Source: Pomphorhynchus laevis
Lineage: Eukaryota; Acanthocephala; Palaeacanthocephala; Echinorhynchida; Pomphorhynchidae
Direction: 5' to 3'
Length of the DNA: 64,000 nucleotides
Assembly: GCA_012934845.2 (NCBI GenBank)
Contig: WNNJ02002896.1
Span: 84,558 to 148,557 of the forward strand
A program made the position numbers and the translations under genes. A model generated the notes under the pieces. The model had not been told where the DNA came from and did not search any database. It worked only from the letters and a program-made list of their open reading frames with translations. Shown one piece after another: positions 53,831-64,000 of the stretch (its first letter is position 1; each line of letters starts with the position of its first letter).

Positions 53831-54493
53831 CTAAGAGCTTAGAAAGAGTGGGTATAGTGAAATGGGGCGATAGCTAGAAAAAAGGGAGGGATCGAGCGAT
53901 TGTTTCTTAAGGATGGGACGAACGATTGCGGATTTCCAGTGTGAAGGGAAGATACGACTGCGGATGGACGAGTTAAACAAGGTTGTGAGAAATGAGTATA
54001 TCGATGAGCATATAGATTTTAATATGTGGGTAGGCAGGGGATCGGCAGGTGAGGTTTTGTTGGGCAAGGACATGAGGACAGATGATACTTCTGTAGGTGA
54101 GACAGGGAGAAGATGAAAGAGTTCCGGGGTGTGAGAGAGCAGCGTGGATACTTTAGTCTGGAGAAATGACGAATAATCATTAGCATTGATGTTGCACGGC
54201 GTAGAGGAACGAGCCAGGATTGAGTTAAAAGTATGCCAGAGAGTCTTAGAGTTGAATGAAGTGATGATTTTATGCTGCCAGGAGTTGCATTTGGTACGTA
54301 GTAGGTTGAGATGAGACCGGCGAAGAGCAAGATAGTAATCACGAAAAGACGGAGTGATCGAGCGGAAATCGCGTTTGAGAGAGCGGTGATAGACTCGAAA
54401 AGCATGGCGGAGTCGACGCTTTGAGAGTAGACATTGGATGTCAAACCATGGGGCACGGTGCAAGCGACGGTGTGGGTGATACTTGAAGGGCAA
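53831..54493 (-). pseudogene. L2-like LINE region between endonuclease and RT
   Basis: Carries the post-endonuclease linker (HRAPWFDIQCLLSKRRLRH, LLRTKCNSWQHKI) and the first RT motif (FPSHWKSAIVRPILKK). The frame is lost just before the palm motifs. It belongs to the element spanning 52483-55960. Confidence 0.88.
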
Positions 54494-54591
54494 GAGAATA
54501 TCGAGAGTGGATGTGAGCTCAGAGTCGAAAAGAAAGGCGAGATCGTGAGGAGATGAATATTTTATTGTGGGTAATGATAGAGACGATTTGA

Positions 54592-55404
54592 TTAAGGCAG
54601 AGCGGGGAAGGGAGATTCAAGATTTCTCCAAGGGCGACGTAGGATTGTAGGTGTGTTAGGAGGGGTGTGGTTGCGAGTGAGATCAAGGGTGATAAGAAAG
54701 TGATAGGATAGACCAGGATCAGAGATGGACAGTGAGGTGTAGGCAGCAAAATGATCGGGGACAGCGATGATGTCGAGTGCCCCACCAAGTATATGTGTGG
54801 GGGCAGTGGAGATTAGTTTGTAATTGTAGTTGGATAGAATGTTGATGAAGCGGATGGAATCTGTGGAAGAGGGGCGGTCTAGGCGGATATTGAAGTCGCC
54901 TAGAACGAGTGAAGGGATTGAGGACAAAGAACAATGAGAAAGGAGGTCAGCGAGTTCGGTAAAAAATAAGGCTGTAGGAGCTGATGAACCAGGACGGTAT
55001 ACAATGGCGAGATCTAGAGTGATCGGGTTAGAATAACGACAAGTGAGCAATTCAAAAGAGCAAGGACTGAAAGGGGGATTGATTTTGCGAAGAGACGCTG
55101 GGTGACGCGCGAATGCGACGATGCCGCCATGATTAGAGGATTTAGAAGGGCATGAGCTGAGGGGGCGGGCGGATTCGACTAGGGAGCAACCGGCAGAGAG
55201 CAGACGGCGAATGGAAAGGTCGTCGGAATCTGAGTGCCAGGATTCGGTGAGGCAGATGAGATCGATGGATTGCTTGGTGAAAAGGTTGAGGATAAGATCG
55301 GATTTATTGAGAATAGATCTAGTGTTGAGGAGACCGAGGCGGAAACCGTGTGCTGTGGCGAAAGAGTCTAGTAGAGAAGACAGATAGGAGAGATGGAGCG
55401 CCAT
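54592..55404 (-). pseudogene. L2-like LINE endonuclease part
   Basis: AP-endonuclease with RLGLLNTRSILNKSDLI, DLICLTESWHSDSD, LAIVYRPGSS, LVLGDFNIRLD, STAPTHILGGALDII and SDPGLSYHFLI. It is complete up to the H of the last motif. Just past it the frame shifts into the linker. Confidence 0.9.
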
Positions 55405-55444
55405 CGAATTTTTGGACGGGTGTGGATAACTTGAAAATTTCCGT

Positions 55445-55954
55445 CTATGTTTCGGATGGAGAGTGATGTTTCGCCGTTTTCCTCGCGACGGCGTTTTTCG
55501 ATACGGGCTGAAGAGATTTGAGCGATTTCAGAAGGGGCGCGATCGGGGAAAATTTGAGTGGTTGAAGATGACATGATTTGAATCGTTGAGAGAGGACAGA
55601 AGACGCGTGAGAGCGATGCTTGAAAACAATTTTTAGGAGAGGGGGCTGGGAAGGATTAGATTGAGAAGATTTGTTTAGACGGATGAATGCGACAGGAGAA
55701 ATGTCCTTGAAAAAGGATGGTTTATCCGCAGGAACAATAGACGAGAGGATGGATCTGAAGGCGGAAACATCGTGGTCCAGACGTGCTTGTGGAGATAAGG
55801 AGTTAGAAGGCGTGATATTAGTAACAATGACGCAACGATCGCGAGAAGTAAAGCGCTTCCGTAAAGGAAGACGACTGACGTGAGTAGGTGAGATCACGAT
55901 AGAAGAGCTGTCAGTTGATGATTTGGAGGGATTTGGTTTGACGACGGGAGACAT
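55445..55954 (-). pseudogene. L2-like LINE ORF1
   Basis: 169 residues, serine-rich at the start (SSTDSSSIVISP), then RDRCVIVTNITPSNS, LDHDVSAFRSILSSIVPAD and LLKIVFKHRSHASSVL, a pattern shared with ORF1 of the CR1-like element at 62.0-63.1 kb. A nearly parallel copy reads on the plus strand at 59.2-59.45 kb. It is likely an RNA-binding ORF1. Confidence 0.75.
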
Positions 55955-55964
55955 AGATACACCA

Positions 55965-56720
55965 TATTCGGATACACCATACTATATTGGAGGAGTGATG
56001 ATCAAGAAAGTCGAAAAGTTCACTAACTTGAGTGTGGTGATAATATCCGACATGAAGACCACCTATCACAACTTGACTGTTGCATCCCGAGCGAGCCGTA
56101 AGCTTGGCATGCTACTGCGTGTCTTCCAAAGCGTTTGTCGGACCTCTTTTTGTTAGGATATTCAACAGCTACATCCGGTCTATTCTGACATATACATCTC
56201 CTGCAGAATATTCTACTACAAAATGTGATCGTAGAGTTCCCGAAAAGCATTTGAGATAGGTTTCCAAACGTGTGCGTGGGATATTCACTGTCGTCCTATA
56301 TGCAGAGTGTATGCGTAAATTGGGAATATAGACAAATGAGTATAGGCGTGTGGAGAGCGACTTGATGGTTTACAACATATTTTCGTCCAGTGGTCATCCA
56401 TGCATCGATGCTCTATATGTGCTGACCCGAATTAATCTGAGAGGACATGGACGTTGTTTGTAGCGGAAATACACGTATTTTCAGTGTTTAGCAGCCGCGT
56501 GGTTCAAATGAGGAATATCCTCTTAATGGAAATTGTGATGACCATTAATGGGAGGACTTTTAAGGATATCTTTAAAAACACGTTGAAAGACAATATGGAC
56601 GCGCTCTCAATTTTTCTTTGACTGTCTTTTTTGTTTTTACTTTTAAATTCTCTTTTTTAAATATCGTGATGCCCCTGTATGAGCCTGCGTGCTCTTTTAG
56701 GGTTTATATTAATAATATTC
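55965..56720 (+). mobile_element. LINE 3' fragment
   Basis: The plus strand reads GGVMIKKVEKFTNLSVVI, SRKLGMLLRVFQSVCR, then after breaks NGRTFKDIFKNTLKDNMDAL and a stop, then 3' untranslated sequence with CCCCTGTATGAGCCTGCG. This is the post-RT C-terminus of a CR1-type LINE. A copy of its end is at 49905-50110. It directly abuts the 5' end of the L2-like LINE, so the two are back to back. Confidence 0.8.
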
Positions 56721-56839
56721 CATGCACTAACAGCACGATGCAAAACACGATATAGACTGGGACATTTTTCATGATATTGTGTTCTTAGATGCAAACAATG
56801 TCCTCAGTGACAAGTGCAGTATTTAAAACTTACATAATC

Positions 56840-57110
56840 TGAGAGGATTCGTCATAGCCTTTAGCAATCATATACATGACTATTAAATCTAAGTAAATTA
56901 AACGAGGCCGGATAGGACAAATGTTTAATATTTTGCATATTTCCGTATGAAGAATTTGAAATTGTTGTATATAATCGAGACACTCGTCTGAGTATATTAT
57001 CGAATAAATTTATTTCTTTTGTACATGGAAATGTTGATTGAATGATACTCAATGTGAAAACGACGATTAAAACGCTGTCACTCTGCTGGGACTGATGCAT
57101 TGCCATCCGT
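56840..57110 (-). mobile_element. LINE post-RT fragment
   Basis: The minus-strand frame LFDNILRRVSRLYTTI, then KHLSYPASFNLLRFNS, is the usual region after the RT in CR1-type LINEs. It is short and isolated. Confidence 0.6.
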
Positions 57111-57119
57111 GTTTCTTCG

Positions 57120-57735
57120 AAAATTAGCTTCTAAAGTTTCCGAACCACTACAATGAATATTTATGTTCTATATATCACAGTCAAAGATTCTCAAAGATTG
57201 GACAAAATCTATAGTTTGTCCAGTATTTAAGAAAGGTGATAGGTCATGTGCTTATAATTTTAGACCAATGAGTCTTACGTGCATTTGCTGTAAAGTTTTG
57301 GAGAGTATAATTTTGTTGGAAATCATTCGACCCATTTCCAATAATAATATATTGCATCCTGCTCAACATGGTTTTCGTAGGTATGTCTACCTCCTCTGAT
57401 TTGCCGATTGCAAGAAATGATTAGGCGAGTGCATTTACATCGGCTTTGATACATATGTAATATTTATCGACTTATCCCATTCCTTTGACACTATTGACAA
57501 TAATATATTAATAAACAAACTTATAGGATATGGCTTCGATTATTTGATTATTGAATGAATATGTGATTATCTTCAAAATAGAACCGTCGCAGTTCGCGTA
57601 AATGTGATATTGTCGAATTGGATTCATGTATCTAGTGGTGTACCACAAGGATATATTTTAAGACCTATCTTATTCTACTTGTATGTCAACGAGCTTCCGT
57701 CCCTAATACGATCAAAAACCTGACATTCGGGTAAT
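57120..57735 (+). mobile_element. LINE reverse transcriptase fragment
   Basis: Plus strand: LKDWTKSIVCPVFKKGDR, FRPMSLTCICCKVLESI, HPAQHGFRR, then IFIDLSHSFDTIDNNIL and SGVPQGYILRPILFYLYVNEL. Stops and a frameshift break it and it ends before the YADD box. Confidence 0.82.
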
Positions 57736-57739
57736 AATA

Positions 57740-58985
57740 ATGTGAGGACGAACCAATGCATTGTAAATAATCTTAAAACATTCAACAGGCAGTGATTTGA
57801 AATATTTTTTCAATAAAAACACGCCGTCCATTTGAACACAGTCTGTCCATATTCATGCGAGTCTTGGGAGATGAATGAACAATTGTGCCAAGGTCACGTG
57901 TGTGAGTGGCTGTAATACGTTACTAGTTTCTTGCATGTAGCTAGCTGGTATATTACTTCGATCAAAATACAAATGAGCCCACTTGTCTACATTTAGTGTG
58001 AGTTCTGTTCAAACGCTTCAATCGTAAATAATATTTAAATCCTGTTGTAATACATTTATATCGCTTCTAGATGAAAGTCCACATCAGATCTTAAGGTCAC
58101 CGGCAAAAGCTAAATACAGACAATGCAATCGTTTTATCAATGTATTTAGGTAGATATTAAAAAGTAATGGGCCAAAAACAGTACCTTGAGGTACACCTAA
58201 CGCGACTGAACGAGGTAATGACAAGCTTGATCCCACACGAACACGATAAGATGCTGCGTTAGAAATGTATAAAGCCAATTAACGACTATCGTATCTACAT
58301 TACAGTCTACAAGAACTTCAATAAGATTTTCATTACATATACGATCGAATGCTCTACTGAAGTCAATAAAGACACAATCAATTGCTATTCCATTAGACAC
58401 TTCATTAACCCATGCTTCTCCAGCACAAAGTATATTATACAAGCACTATCTTCCAACGGTGAATTAATATTGACGTGGGTATAGTTTGTTCGAGTGGCGC
58501 AATAAGTTCTCTACATGTAGATAATGCGTTCAAAAATTTTACTAACAACAATATTTAAGCTCACAGGTCTATATTTTTCAAGATTGTGCATATCATCCTT
58601 CTAAAAATCAGGAATTACAGTTTCACATTTCCAATCTAGTGGTATTTCGCATTTATCAATCGACATTTGAAACAATTCACTAAATACTGAGGCTAGCACG
58701 GACCTTAAAACTTGAAGTAGGTAGGGGTGTATGCTATCAGGGCTAGGAGATGAATGTATCAATAATCGAGCCTAGCTCAGCATAGACAGAAGATTGCGAA
58801 ACTAAAAGACGCCTTAAACGGAATGTACTTTCATTTCTAATATTGTAACTATGCTTATTAGTGGATTTCTTTACACCGAACATAAACGAATCAACTCCAC
58901 CTACTATTTCCAAGCACTTAGAGTAACATTTCCGATCAACTGATTCAACACTCCACTCCTGTCGCACATGCCCCAACCTATCTTA
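57740..58985 (-). mobile_element. LINE reverse transcriptase fragment, head-to-head with the previous one
   Basis: Minus strand: IAIDCVFIDFSRAFDRICN, ALGVPQGTVFGPLLFNIYL, LYLAFAGDLKI (YADD box altered) and then KKYFKSLPVECFKIIYNALV from the post-RT region. There are several stops. The upper part (58985-58450) is a poorly preserved finger region. The altered metal-binding box shows it is inactive. Confidence 0.8.
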
Positions 58986-59455
58986 ATTCTCCTTACTCTA
59001 CCTCCCACGTATCACTTCCAAATAATTTACATCCTTCCTTCAAAATCATCTCCAGTCACATCTCTGATCAATCGATTCAACACCCCTCCTGTCACACTTG
59101 CTCCATTAATATTAATTCTCAATCAAGCACCCCTGTTATTTCCACTACTATCTGCTCATCAGCCTCAACTCCTACCATCTCTGTCCGTCAACTACTTCCA
59201 CGAAACTGTTTTCCTTCGCTCGATCGCTGTATTATCATATCAAACTTAAAGCTTTCCGAATCTGCTTCTCCACAATCTCGCCTCGATGATGATGTATCTG
59301 CTTTCAGGTCTATCCTAGCAACAATTCTTCCTGATGATAACCCATCCCTCTTCAACAATATCGCTCCTGTATTCTTTATTCGTTTAAACAAATCCACTAA
59401 ATCCAATCATCTTAGTCATCCACTCCTATAAATTGTTTTCCGACATAGTTCACTG
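58986..59455 (+). mobile_element. L2-like LINE ORF1 fragment
   Basis: In the plus-strand frames around 59200-59440 the pieces LDDDVSAFRSILATILPDD, PVFFIRLNKSTKSNHL and IVFRHSS match ORF1 of the L2-like LINE at 55.4-55.95 kb. Upstream (58986-59190) is proline- and threonine-rich sequence of the same ORF. It stops abruptly where the CR1-like LINE ends at 59456, which probably inserted into it. Confidence 0.78.
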
Positions 59456-59638
59456 TGATAACCAGAGAGAATAAATGGCTTTTATTCACAAATCTACAAA
59501 TAGTAGGTAAAGTTAAATATAAATGATAAAGTAATTAAATGTGATACCACATTATTATTATTAATGTTTCAACAGCACATAAAAGCATGGCTTAATTGGC
59601 TGGTTCACTGCAGAAAAAAAGAAAATATAATAAAAGTA

Positions 59639-61849
59639 TCACAAATACGGAAAAGCAGCTTTCCCCATGGCATTCTCCATCCGTAATTTCTTTTTGAATT
59701 CGTTGATATTGCTACTGCACACTGTTGACTCTCCAAGCCTATTCCACAGAGATACAACTCGCCGATCAAATTGGACAGCTCGTGATTTTCTTATCCTTTC
59801 ACGTCGCAGGGTTAAACCATGGCCTCGGAGGATATTGGATGAGCGCAAATGAAGACAATCTCGAAGTGGATGATCCAAATCATTAAGAATTTGCCAGACC
59901 ATACTCATATCGATGTACCGGCGGGTCCACGTGACAGTCTCAAGTCTAAGTGCTTTTAATCGATCAGGGTACGACAAAAATTTCAGTTGCGGTGCTAGCT
60001 TGGTAGCTCTATGAAGTATCCTCTCTGAACTAATATGTTCTTTTGAATTTTGGGGATACACACACGGCGCAGCATATAGAAGACGGCTCAACACATGAGC
60101 AAAGATTAGCGGACGTAGGGCAAATTGATTAAGTGCAATGAAAGTGCGTCGAAGTTGACCGATTATCCCCAACGCATTTGAACAAGCATGTTCAGTATGT
60201 GTGACGGTACTCAAATCACTGTTTATCCACACTCCCAAGTCCTTATATTTGTTCACTCGTTCTATATCACTGCTTTGAAAGCTATAATTAACTAAAGATT
60301 GAGCATTTCCGCCACGAACACGTAAATGTTTGCATTTTGATATATTTACAATCAACCTATTGAGCAGAGCCCAATTTTCGACTTCATCGATATCCCGTTG
60401 CAGTTTGACTATATCATTGGGTGAACGAATTGCCCGCCAGATTTTCAAATCGTCTGCATATAAAAGCATCCGAGAATCAATAAATTCCGGGATATCGTTG
60501 ATGTAGACACTAAATAACAATGGACCCAATACTGAACCTTGAGGCACCCCTATATTACATGGCCGCGAAGAAGAGTAAAAATTATCTACATGCACACAAT
60601 AACTACGATTGCTTAAAAACGATTCAATCCATCTAGCAAGCAAGTATGGAATGCCACTTTTCTCTAGTTTATTTAGGAGGAGTATATGGTCTACTCTGTC
60701 AAATGCCTTAGAGAAATCGAAGAATATGATGTCAGTAGCAATTGATACGGCTTTATTAGCTGACCAATCAAGATGGGCAGCGAGTAGATTAGTAACTGTC
60801 GAATAACCCTTACGGAAACCATGTTGCTCAGAAGCTATTACATTATTCTCACTATAAAACTTGACCATATAACCATGTATAATTCGCTCTAACATTCTAC
60901 AACATAAGCAAGTAATACTTACTGGTCTATAATTGTCTACTGAAGATCTATCACCCTTTTTGAAGATGGGGTGAATGATCGATTGTTTCCACTCTTTTGG
61001 AAGATTCGTATCAATAATAGATTGTCGAAATATGTTACAAAGTGGTGTATATATTGAGTCTGCTATTCGACGAAGATATATCGAAGGTAACAAATCAGCA
61101 CCTTTGGAGTTTGTCTCTTTAAGACGATGCAGTTCAGCTAAAACTTTCTCAGGAGTTATCAAATTAGCTATGTCTAAACTAGGATATGAAACACTAGCAC
61201 CTCTTATCGTCTCACTGTTCTGGATAGGTTCAGAATACTCGTTTGTAGTCTCTTTGTACAAGTAAAAATGCCTTGAGAACATCTCAGCAAGGTCGTCTTC
61301 AATAACGCTATCAAAATATTGGCCAATTGTTTTATTAGCGTTCCTACTACTATTCACATATAGAAAGAGAGCTTTGGGATCATGTCTACAACTATGAGCT
61401 AGACCATTTTCAAATAAATAGCGCTTATGTCGCTTTAAAGAATTGAAGAAATTTCTCGCCTGCTTATAAACACCATATTCACAAAACCCACCCTTAAAGC
61501 ATTTGAAACTGAAGTCACGAGCCTTCATCGCAGTAGCCAGCTCAGTATCAAACCAACGAGCGCTTTTCCGACTAGTCTTAGACTTCAAAGGTGAGAATTT
61601 TACCATTAGAGAATAAAGCGTCACGCGAAAATGATCCAAGGCCTCGTCAACTCCGACAACAGCCGGATCAGGCCAACTTACTCTATGCAGCTTTGATGTA
61701 ATAGCATCATAGTTCGCCCGAAAAACATTAATCTGACGTTTGTACCGAGCATGATGAAACACCCTCATTTGTAAATTTAGCAAAACTTTAACTACTGGAT
61801 ACCTCAGCATCGGATACATCACAATTAAGCCAAGATTCTGTAATACCAA
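59639..61849 (-). CDS. CR1-like LINE reverse transcriptase frame (736 aa, no endonuclease)
   Basis: An unbroken frame from 61849 to 59639. After a short junk start it enters the post-endonuclease linker (VFHHARYKRQINVFRANYD, ARWFDTELATAMKARDFSF). The RT follows with WKQSIIHPIFKKGDRS, DNYRPVSITCLCCRMLERI, EQHGFRKGYSTVTNLL, FFDFSKAFDRVDHILLL, IGVPQGSVLGPLLFSVYIND and RMLLYADDLKIWRA, then a complete C-terminal region (RLLYAAPCVYP, RRYIDMSMVWQIL). LLYADD is intact. The polymerase looks undamaged but the element could not nick DNA itself. Confidence 0.9.
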   Translation of the reverse strand: MVLQNLGLIVMYPMLRYPVVKVLLNLQMRVFHHARYKRQINVFRANYDAITSKLHRVSWPDPAVVGVDEALDHFRVTLYSLMVKFSPLKSKTSRKSARWFDTELATAMKARDFSFKCFKGGFCEYGVYKQARNFFNSLKRHKRYLFENGLAHSCRHDPKALFLYVNSSRNANKTIGQYFDSVIEDDLAEMFSRHFYLYKETTNEYSEPIQNSETIRGASVSYPSLDIANLITPEKVLAELHRLKETNSKGADLLPSIYLRRIADSIYTPLCNIFRQSIIDTNLPKEWKQSIIHPIFKKGDRSSVDNYRPVSITCLCCRMLERIIHGYMVKFYSENNVIASEQHGFRKGYSTVTNLLAAHLDWSANKAVSIATDIIFFDFSKAFDRVDHILLLNKLEKSGIPYLLARWIESFLSNRSYCVHVDNFYSSSRPCNIGVPQGSVLGPLLFSVYINDIPEFIDSRMLLYADDLKIWRAIRSPNDIVKLQRDIDEVENWALLNRLIVNISKCKHLRVRGGNAQSLVNYSFQSSDIERVNKYKDLGVWINSDLSTVTHTEHACSNALGIIGQLRRTFIALNQFALRPLIFAHVLSRLLYAAPCVYPQNSKEHISSERILHRATKLAPQLKFLSYPDRLKALRLETVTWTRRYIDMSMVWQILNDLDHPLRDCLHLRSSNILRGHGLTLRRERIRKSRAVQFDRRVVSLWNRLGESTVCSSNINEFKKKLRMENAMGKAAFPYL

Positions 61850-62129
61850 CTATAATTGGATTAACAGACTCGATCCTAAACTTTAGCTCATCGACTTTCT
61901 GTAACAAGCTCCGAACATTACAATAAAATATACTATGACTTTTATTCACACCAGTGCGAGTAATAATATCATCTCTAGCAATCTGACACACTTCAGATCC
62001 CAAATCAGCTAGGCACTTATATGCTGTAAGACCTTGCCAAAACCCTCCACATTCATGAGAGGCGATACATCTAATGGGGACCAACTGATTCGAATGCGTC
62101 GCCTCACTACTTGAAAATTTTGCACACAT
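61788..62129 (-). pseudogene. Remnant of the CR1-like LINE endonuclease
   Basis: The frame HSIFYCNVRSLLQKVDELKF and PIIVGITESWLNCDVSD is the N-terminal part of an AP-endonuclease. It breaks off at SDAEVSSS, where the sequence jumps to the post-endonuclease linker in another frame. About 150-180 residues, including the GDFN motif and the final catalytic His, are gone. Confidence 0.85.
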
Positions 62130-63088
62130 AGATTGCTCTCACCAAGTGCAACACGAGATGCAAGTTCTTTCTTAGCTTGAGACAATTTCTCCCTTTGAAG
62201 AGCGTCAAGATCTTTTAAGAGACTAACGTGGGATCCTTTTAAATGATATGAATTCCGAAGAATTAACTCAGCATGTGACTGCTCTCTAAATACGGCCTTG
62301 AGTAAACGCGGCCTATTACTAAGTGTATCACGCTTACCCAGTCGAAATAATGCAACGAGTTTAACACGTTTGACAATATCCACATTGCAAGAACCAAGTA
62401 CCTGCGTCAATATAAATCTCACACTCTGGACGTCCTCGTTAAGACGTACTTGTGCGTTCTCAAATAAAGATTCTCTTACATTGGCCAGAATAACAGATCT
62501 ACATCGATCAGCGGTGTGTTTCCTATTATTACCAATTTGCAATTCGAGACTGTCACGTGACACTGCGGATAGTGTATGTTGACTTATCGTTGACGCTTGT
62601 TCCTTCTTTTTGACAGTCCCATTATCAGACATATGACCATGATTCAAAACCTGACAATATGTATTTTCATCATTAGTAACATCAGGTAAATGCACTGGAA
62701 CACCCATGGCTACAGTCTCACCCTCTACAGTTAAATCTATATTCATTGGATTATTTGCAAGACTTGAGGAGGGATATATAGAGTTAAGACTTGAGGAGGG
62801 ATATATAGAGTTAGAATAGCTTCCATCACTATGACTGGAATTTTCAACATTCTTAGTAGATTTGGAAATAAGAACTTCCTTACTTTGACCGGCACTTATG
62901 CTTTTTGGAATTGGTGGAGCTGATATGGGTCCAAGAGAATTACAACTCGACTGACCGACAACCAAGGGGGTAGATTCCGTCTTCAAATCATTTATCAAAG
63001 ATGCGCAGCAGTACCCGCAGTAGAAAGATGCATTAGACAGAGCTGTTTTCTTTTCCCCGGAACTGAAACACTTGTCCACACATGACAA
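62009..63088 (-). pseudogene. CR1-like LINE ORF1
   Basis: About 350 residues. It opens with a cysteine cluster (CVDKCFSSG, FYCGYCCAS) that, with VRCSSEDCHVW in the overlapping frame just upstream (63170-63090), looks like a PHD-type zinc finger cut by a frameshift. A serine-rich middle carries NSIYPSSSL twice in tandem (27-bp duplication at 62761-62814). The conserved part follows: RCRSVILANVRESLF, LNEDVQSVRFILTQVLGSC, LFRLGKR and RLLKAVFREQSHAELIL. CR1-type ORF1 proteins bind the element's RNA. The last ~30 residues enter sequence of the next frame. Confidence 0.82.
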
Positions 63089-63179
63089 TCTTCACTTGAA
63101 CACCGAACCTGATAATCCACGAACTTGGCAGCATCACCTCGCTTTGTAGTCTTCCTCTGTTTGACCATTATATGTATGT

Positions 63180-64000
63180 ATATTCAGACTTTATCAGAGT
63201 AAAGTCTCTCGTGTAGATTTCAATAAAGATTGTGTCCAATAAATCTTTTCCAATAAAGATTTCAATAAGGATTGAGTTGACTAATCCAAAATTGTTTCAA
63301 TTTTCTTGATTTCGCATTGTAATTTGCTGCAGAGCGACGTCAATTGTAATTTGTGTATGTTATTTTATTATAAGTATTTAACAATCAAGACAATTTTGAA
63401 GACAATCAAGACATTCATCCCATGTGATAGTTTTGGAAGTATGCAGGACTTCTTCGACTTCTTGTACTTCGTCGGTAGAATTCTCTAGTTGTCACGGGAT
63501 GATGGTTTGCCTCAGGAATTGATGTCCTCTTTGAACTCAAGTTCATATCGATATTGTCAGTGACACCATATTGCTTTCCGTTATCGTTATCATCTTCATA
63601 GTCTGGCTGGTTCCTATCGAAGCTATCTTGACAGTCGTCATCCCCGTCCCTTGACAATCCCGAACTACGAATATCCGAACTGTCTGGATCCTTGTAAATG
63701 GAGGTTCTGAAGGATAACGAGATAGGTGTCGAGTTGAAATATTTGCTTCTTTCCCAGATGGAAGTTCGATATGAGCCGTGTTTGGATTCGCGTTTATCAG
63801 TTTAGCTTTGAGCAATTTATCGTCGTATTTGTCGTGTTTGTAGAAGTTTCGCACGAATACAGATCCGGGACGACGGAGCCATTCTGGTAAATTGAATTTA
63901 ATTAATGGGCGTCTAGAGAAGTTGAAGATTCGATCATAAGGTGTCGAGCCAGTTGAGGTGCATAATAGTCCTCGAATAGATTGAAGGCTTTCAGCGAGGA
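63180..64000 (-). mobile_element. Gypsy-type LTR retrotransposon, 3' end (fossil, runs off the window)
   Basis: The end of a Pol polyprotein on the minus strand: the linker and C-terminal domain of the integrase (LHSIRGLL-type motif, FNFSRRPLIKFNLPEWL, FVRNFYKHDKYDD, HIELPSGKEANISTRHLSRYP) and the basic RRSTRSRRSP terminus at about 63416. The stretch 63180-63415 should hold its 3' LTR, but I could not define the LTR edges. It is incomplete in the window, with at least one break, and looks moderately old. The family is Ty3/Gypsy by these motifs. Confidence 0.8.

Larger units (their letters stand above)
52483..55960 (-). mobile_element. L2-like LINE, almost full length, broken
   Basis: The minus-strand order is ORF1 (55954-55445), endonuclease (55404-54592), linker (54493-53831) and RT (53720-52695), with the shared 3' tail ending at 52483. 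The block is much richer in G+C than the host DNA. Truncated relatives lie at 48.09, 49.43 and 58.99 kb. The breaks are few, and each domain is otherwise well kept. Confidence 0.92.
59456..63175 (-). mobile_element. CR1-like LINE with deleted endonuclease
   Basis: Runs from its 5' end near 63175 to a 3' end near 59460 (minus-strand GAATAAAAGCCATTTATTC). ORF1 is at 63088-62009 and an RT-bearing frame at 61849-59639. Most of the endonuclease between them is missing. The 5' end touches a Gypsy-type LTR element and the 3' end an L2-like ORF1 fragment. Confidence 0.9.

Noticed and set aside
53161-55883. Plus-strand arginine-rich frames over the L2-like LINE
   Set aside because: They are antisense shadows of the GC-rich LINE coding frames.

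Overview
This is invertebrate animal DNA: very AT-rich, with small spliced host genes among many retrotransposons. Most collagen introns are only 41-82 nt and end in a plain TAG or AAG rather than a long pyrimidine tract. That, with the gene content, suggests a small invertebrate such as a worm, but the window alone does not fix the phylum. Stop codons are used in the standard way.

Host genes. From 171 to 8155 (+) lies the 3' part of a type IV collagen gene of the alpha-2 type: 18 introns, Gly-X-Y repeats and both halves of the NC1 domain. Facing it, from 31434 down to 10014 (-), is a large Rab GTPase of the RASEF/CRACR2A class, which I assembled from 13 small exons whose reading phases all agree: coiled coil, complete Rab fold and a C-terminal CCXX prenylation motif. 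Its 5' exons, where the family has EF-hands, were not found. A possible three-exon gene of unknown function lies at 35487-35910 (-). A ubiquilin pseudogene is at 45718-47145 (-). A TMEM126-like mitochondrial membrane protein gene is at 48632-49330 (-).

Mobile DNA. The Rab gene's introns hold a Penelope-like element with a GIY-YIG endonuclease (22.7-25.4 kb), a second Penelope fragment, the end of a LINE with an R2-like tail, a LINE endonuclease fragment, and two tandem arrays of related 359-380 bp monomers. Every datable coding insertion there lies antisense to the gene. A third Penelope-like fossil is at 32.5-33.9 kb. From 36.66 to 44.39 kb two full-length Jockey/I-like LINEs stand head to tail, bounded by a 14-bp direct repeat; one has an unbroken 816-residue ORF2. 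From 48 kb to the end the DNA is almost all LINE: an L2-like element (52.5-55.96 kb) with several truncated relatives, reverse-transcriptase fragments in both orientations, a CR1-like element with an intact RT frame but a deleted endonuclease (59.5-63.2 kb), and the end of a Gypsy-type LTR element at the window edge.

The main observations for a second look are the spliced Rab gene, the tandem LINE pair with swapped ORF1, a 56-residue B-box-like ORF whose leader recurs at other loci, the two monomer arrays, and many near-perfect snap-back inverted repeats.
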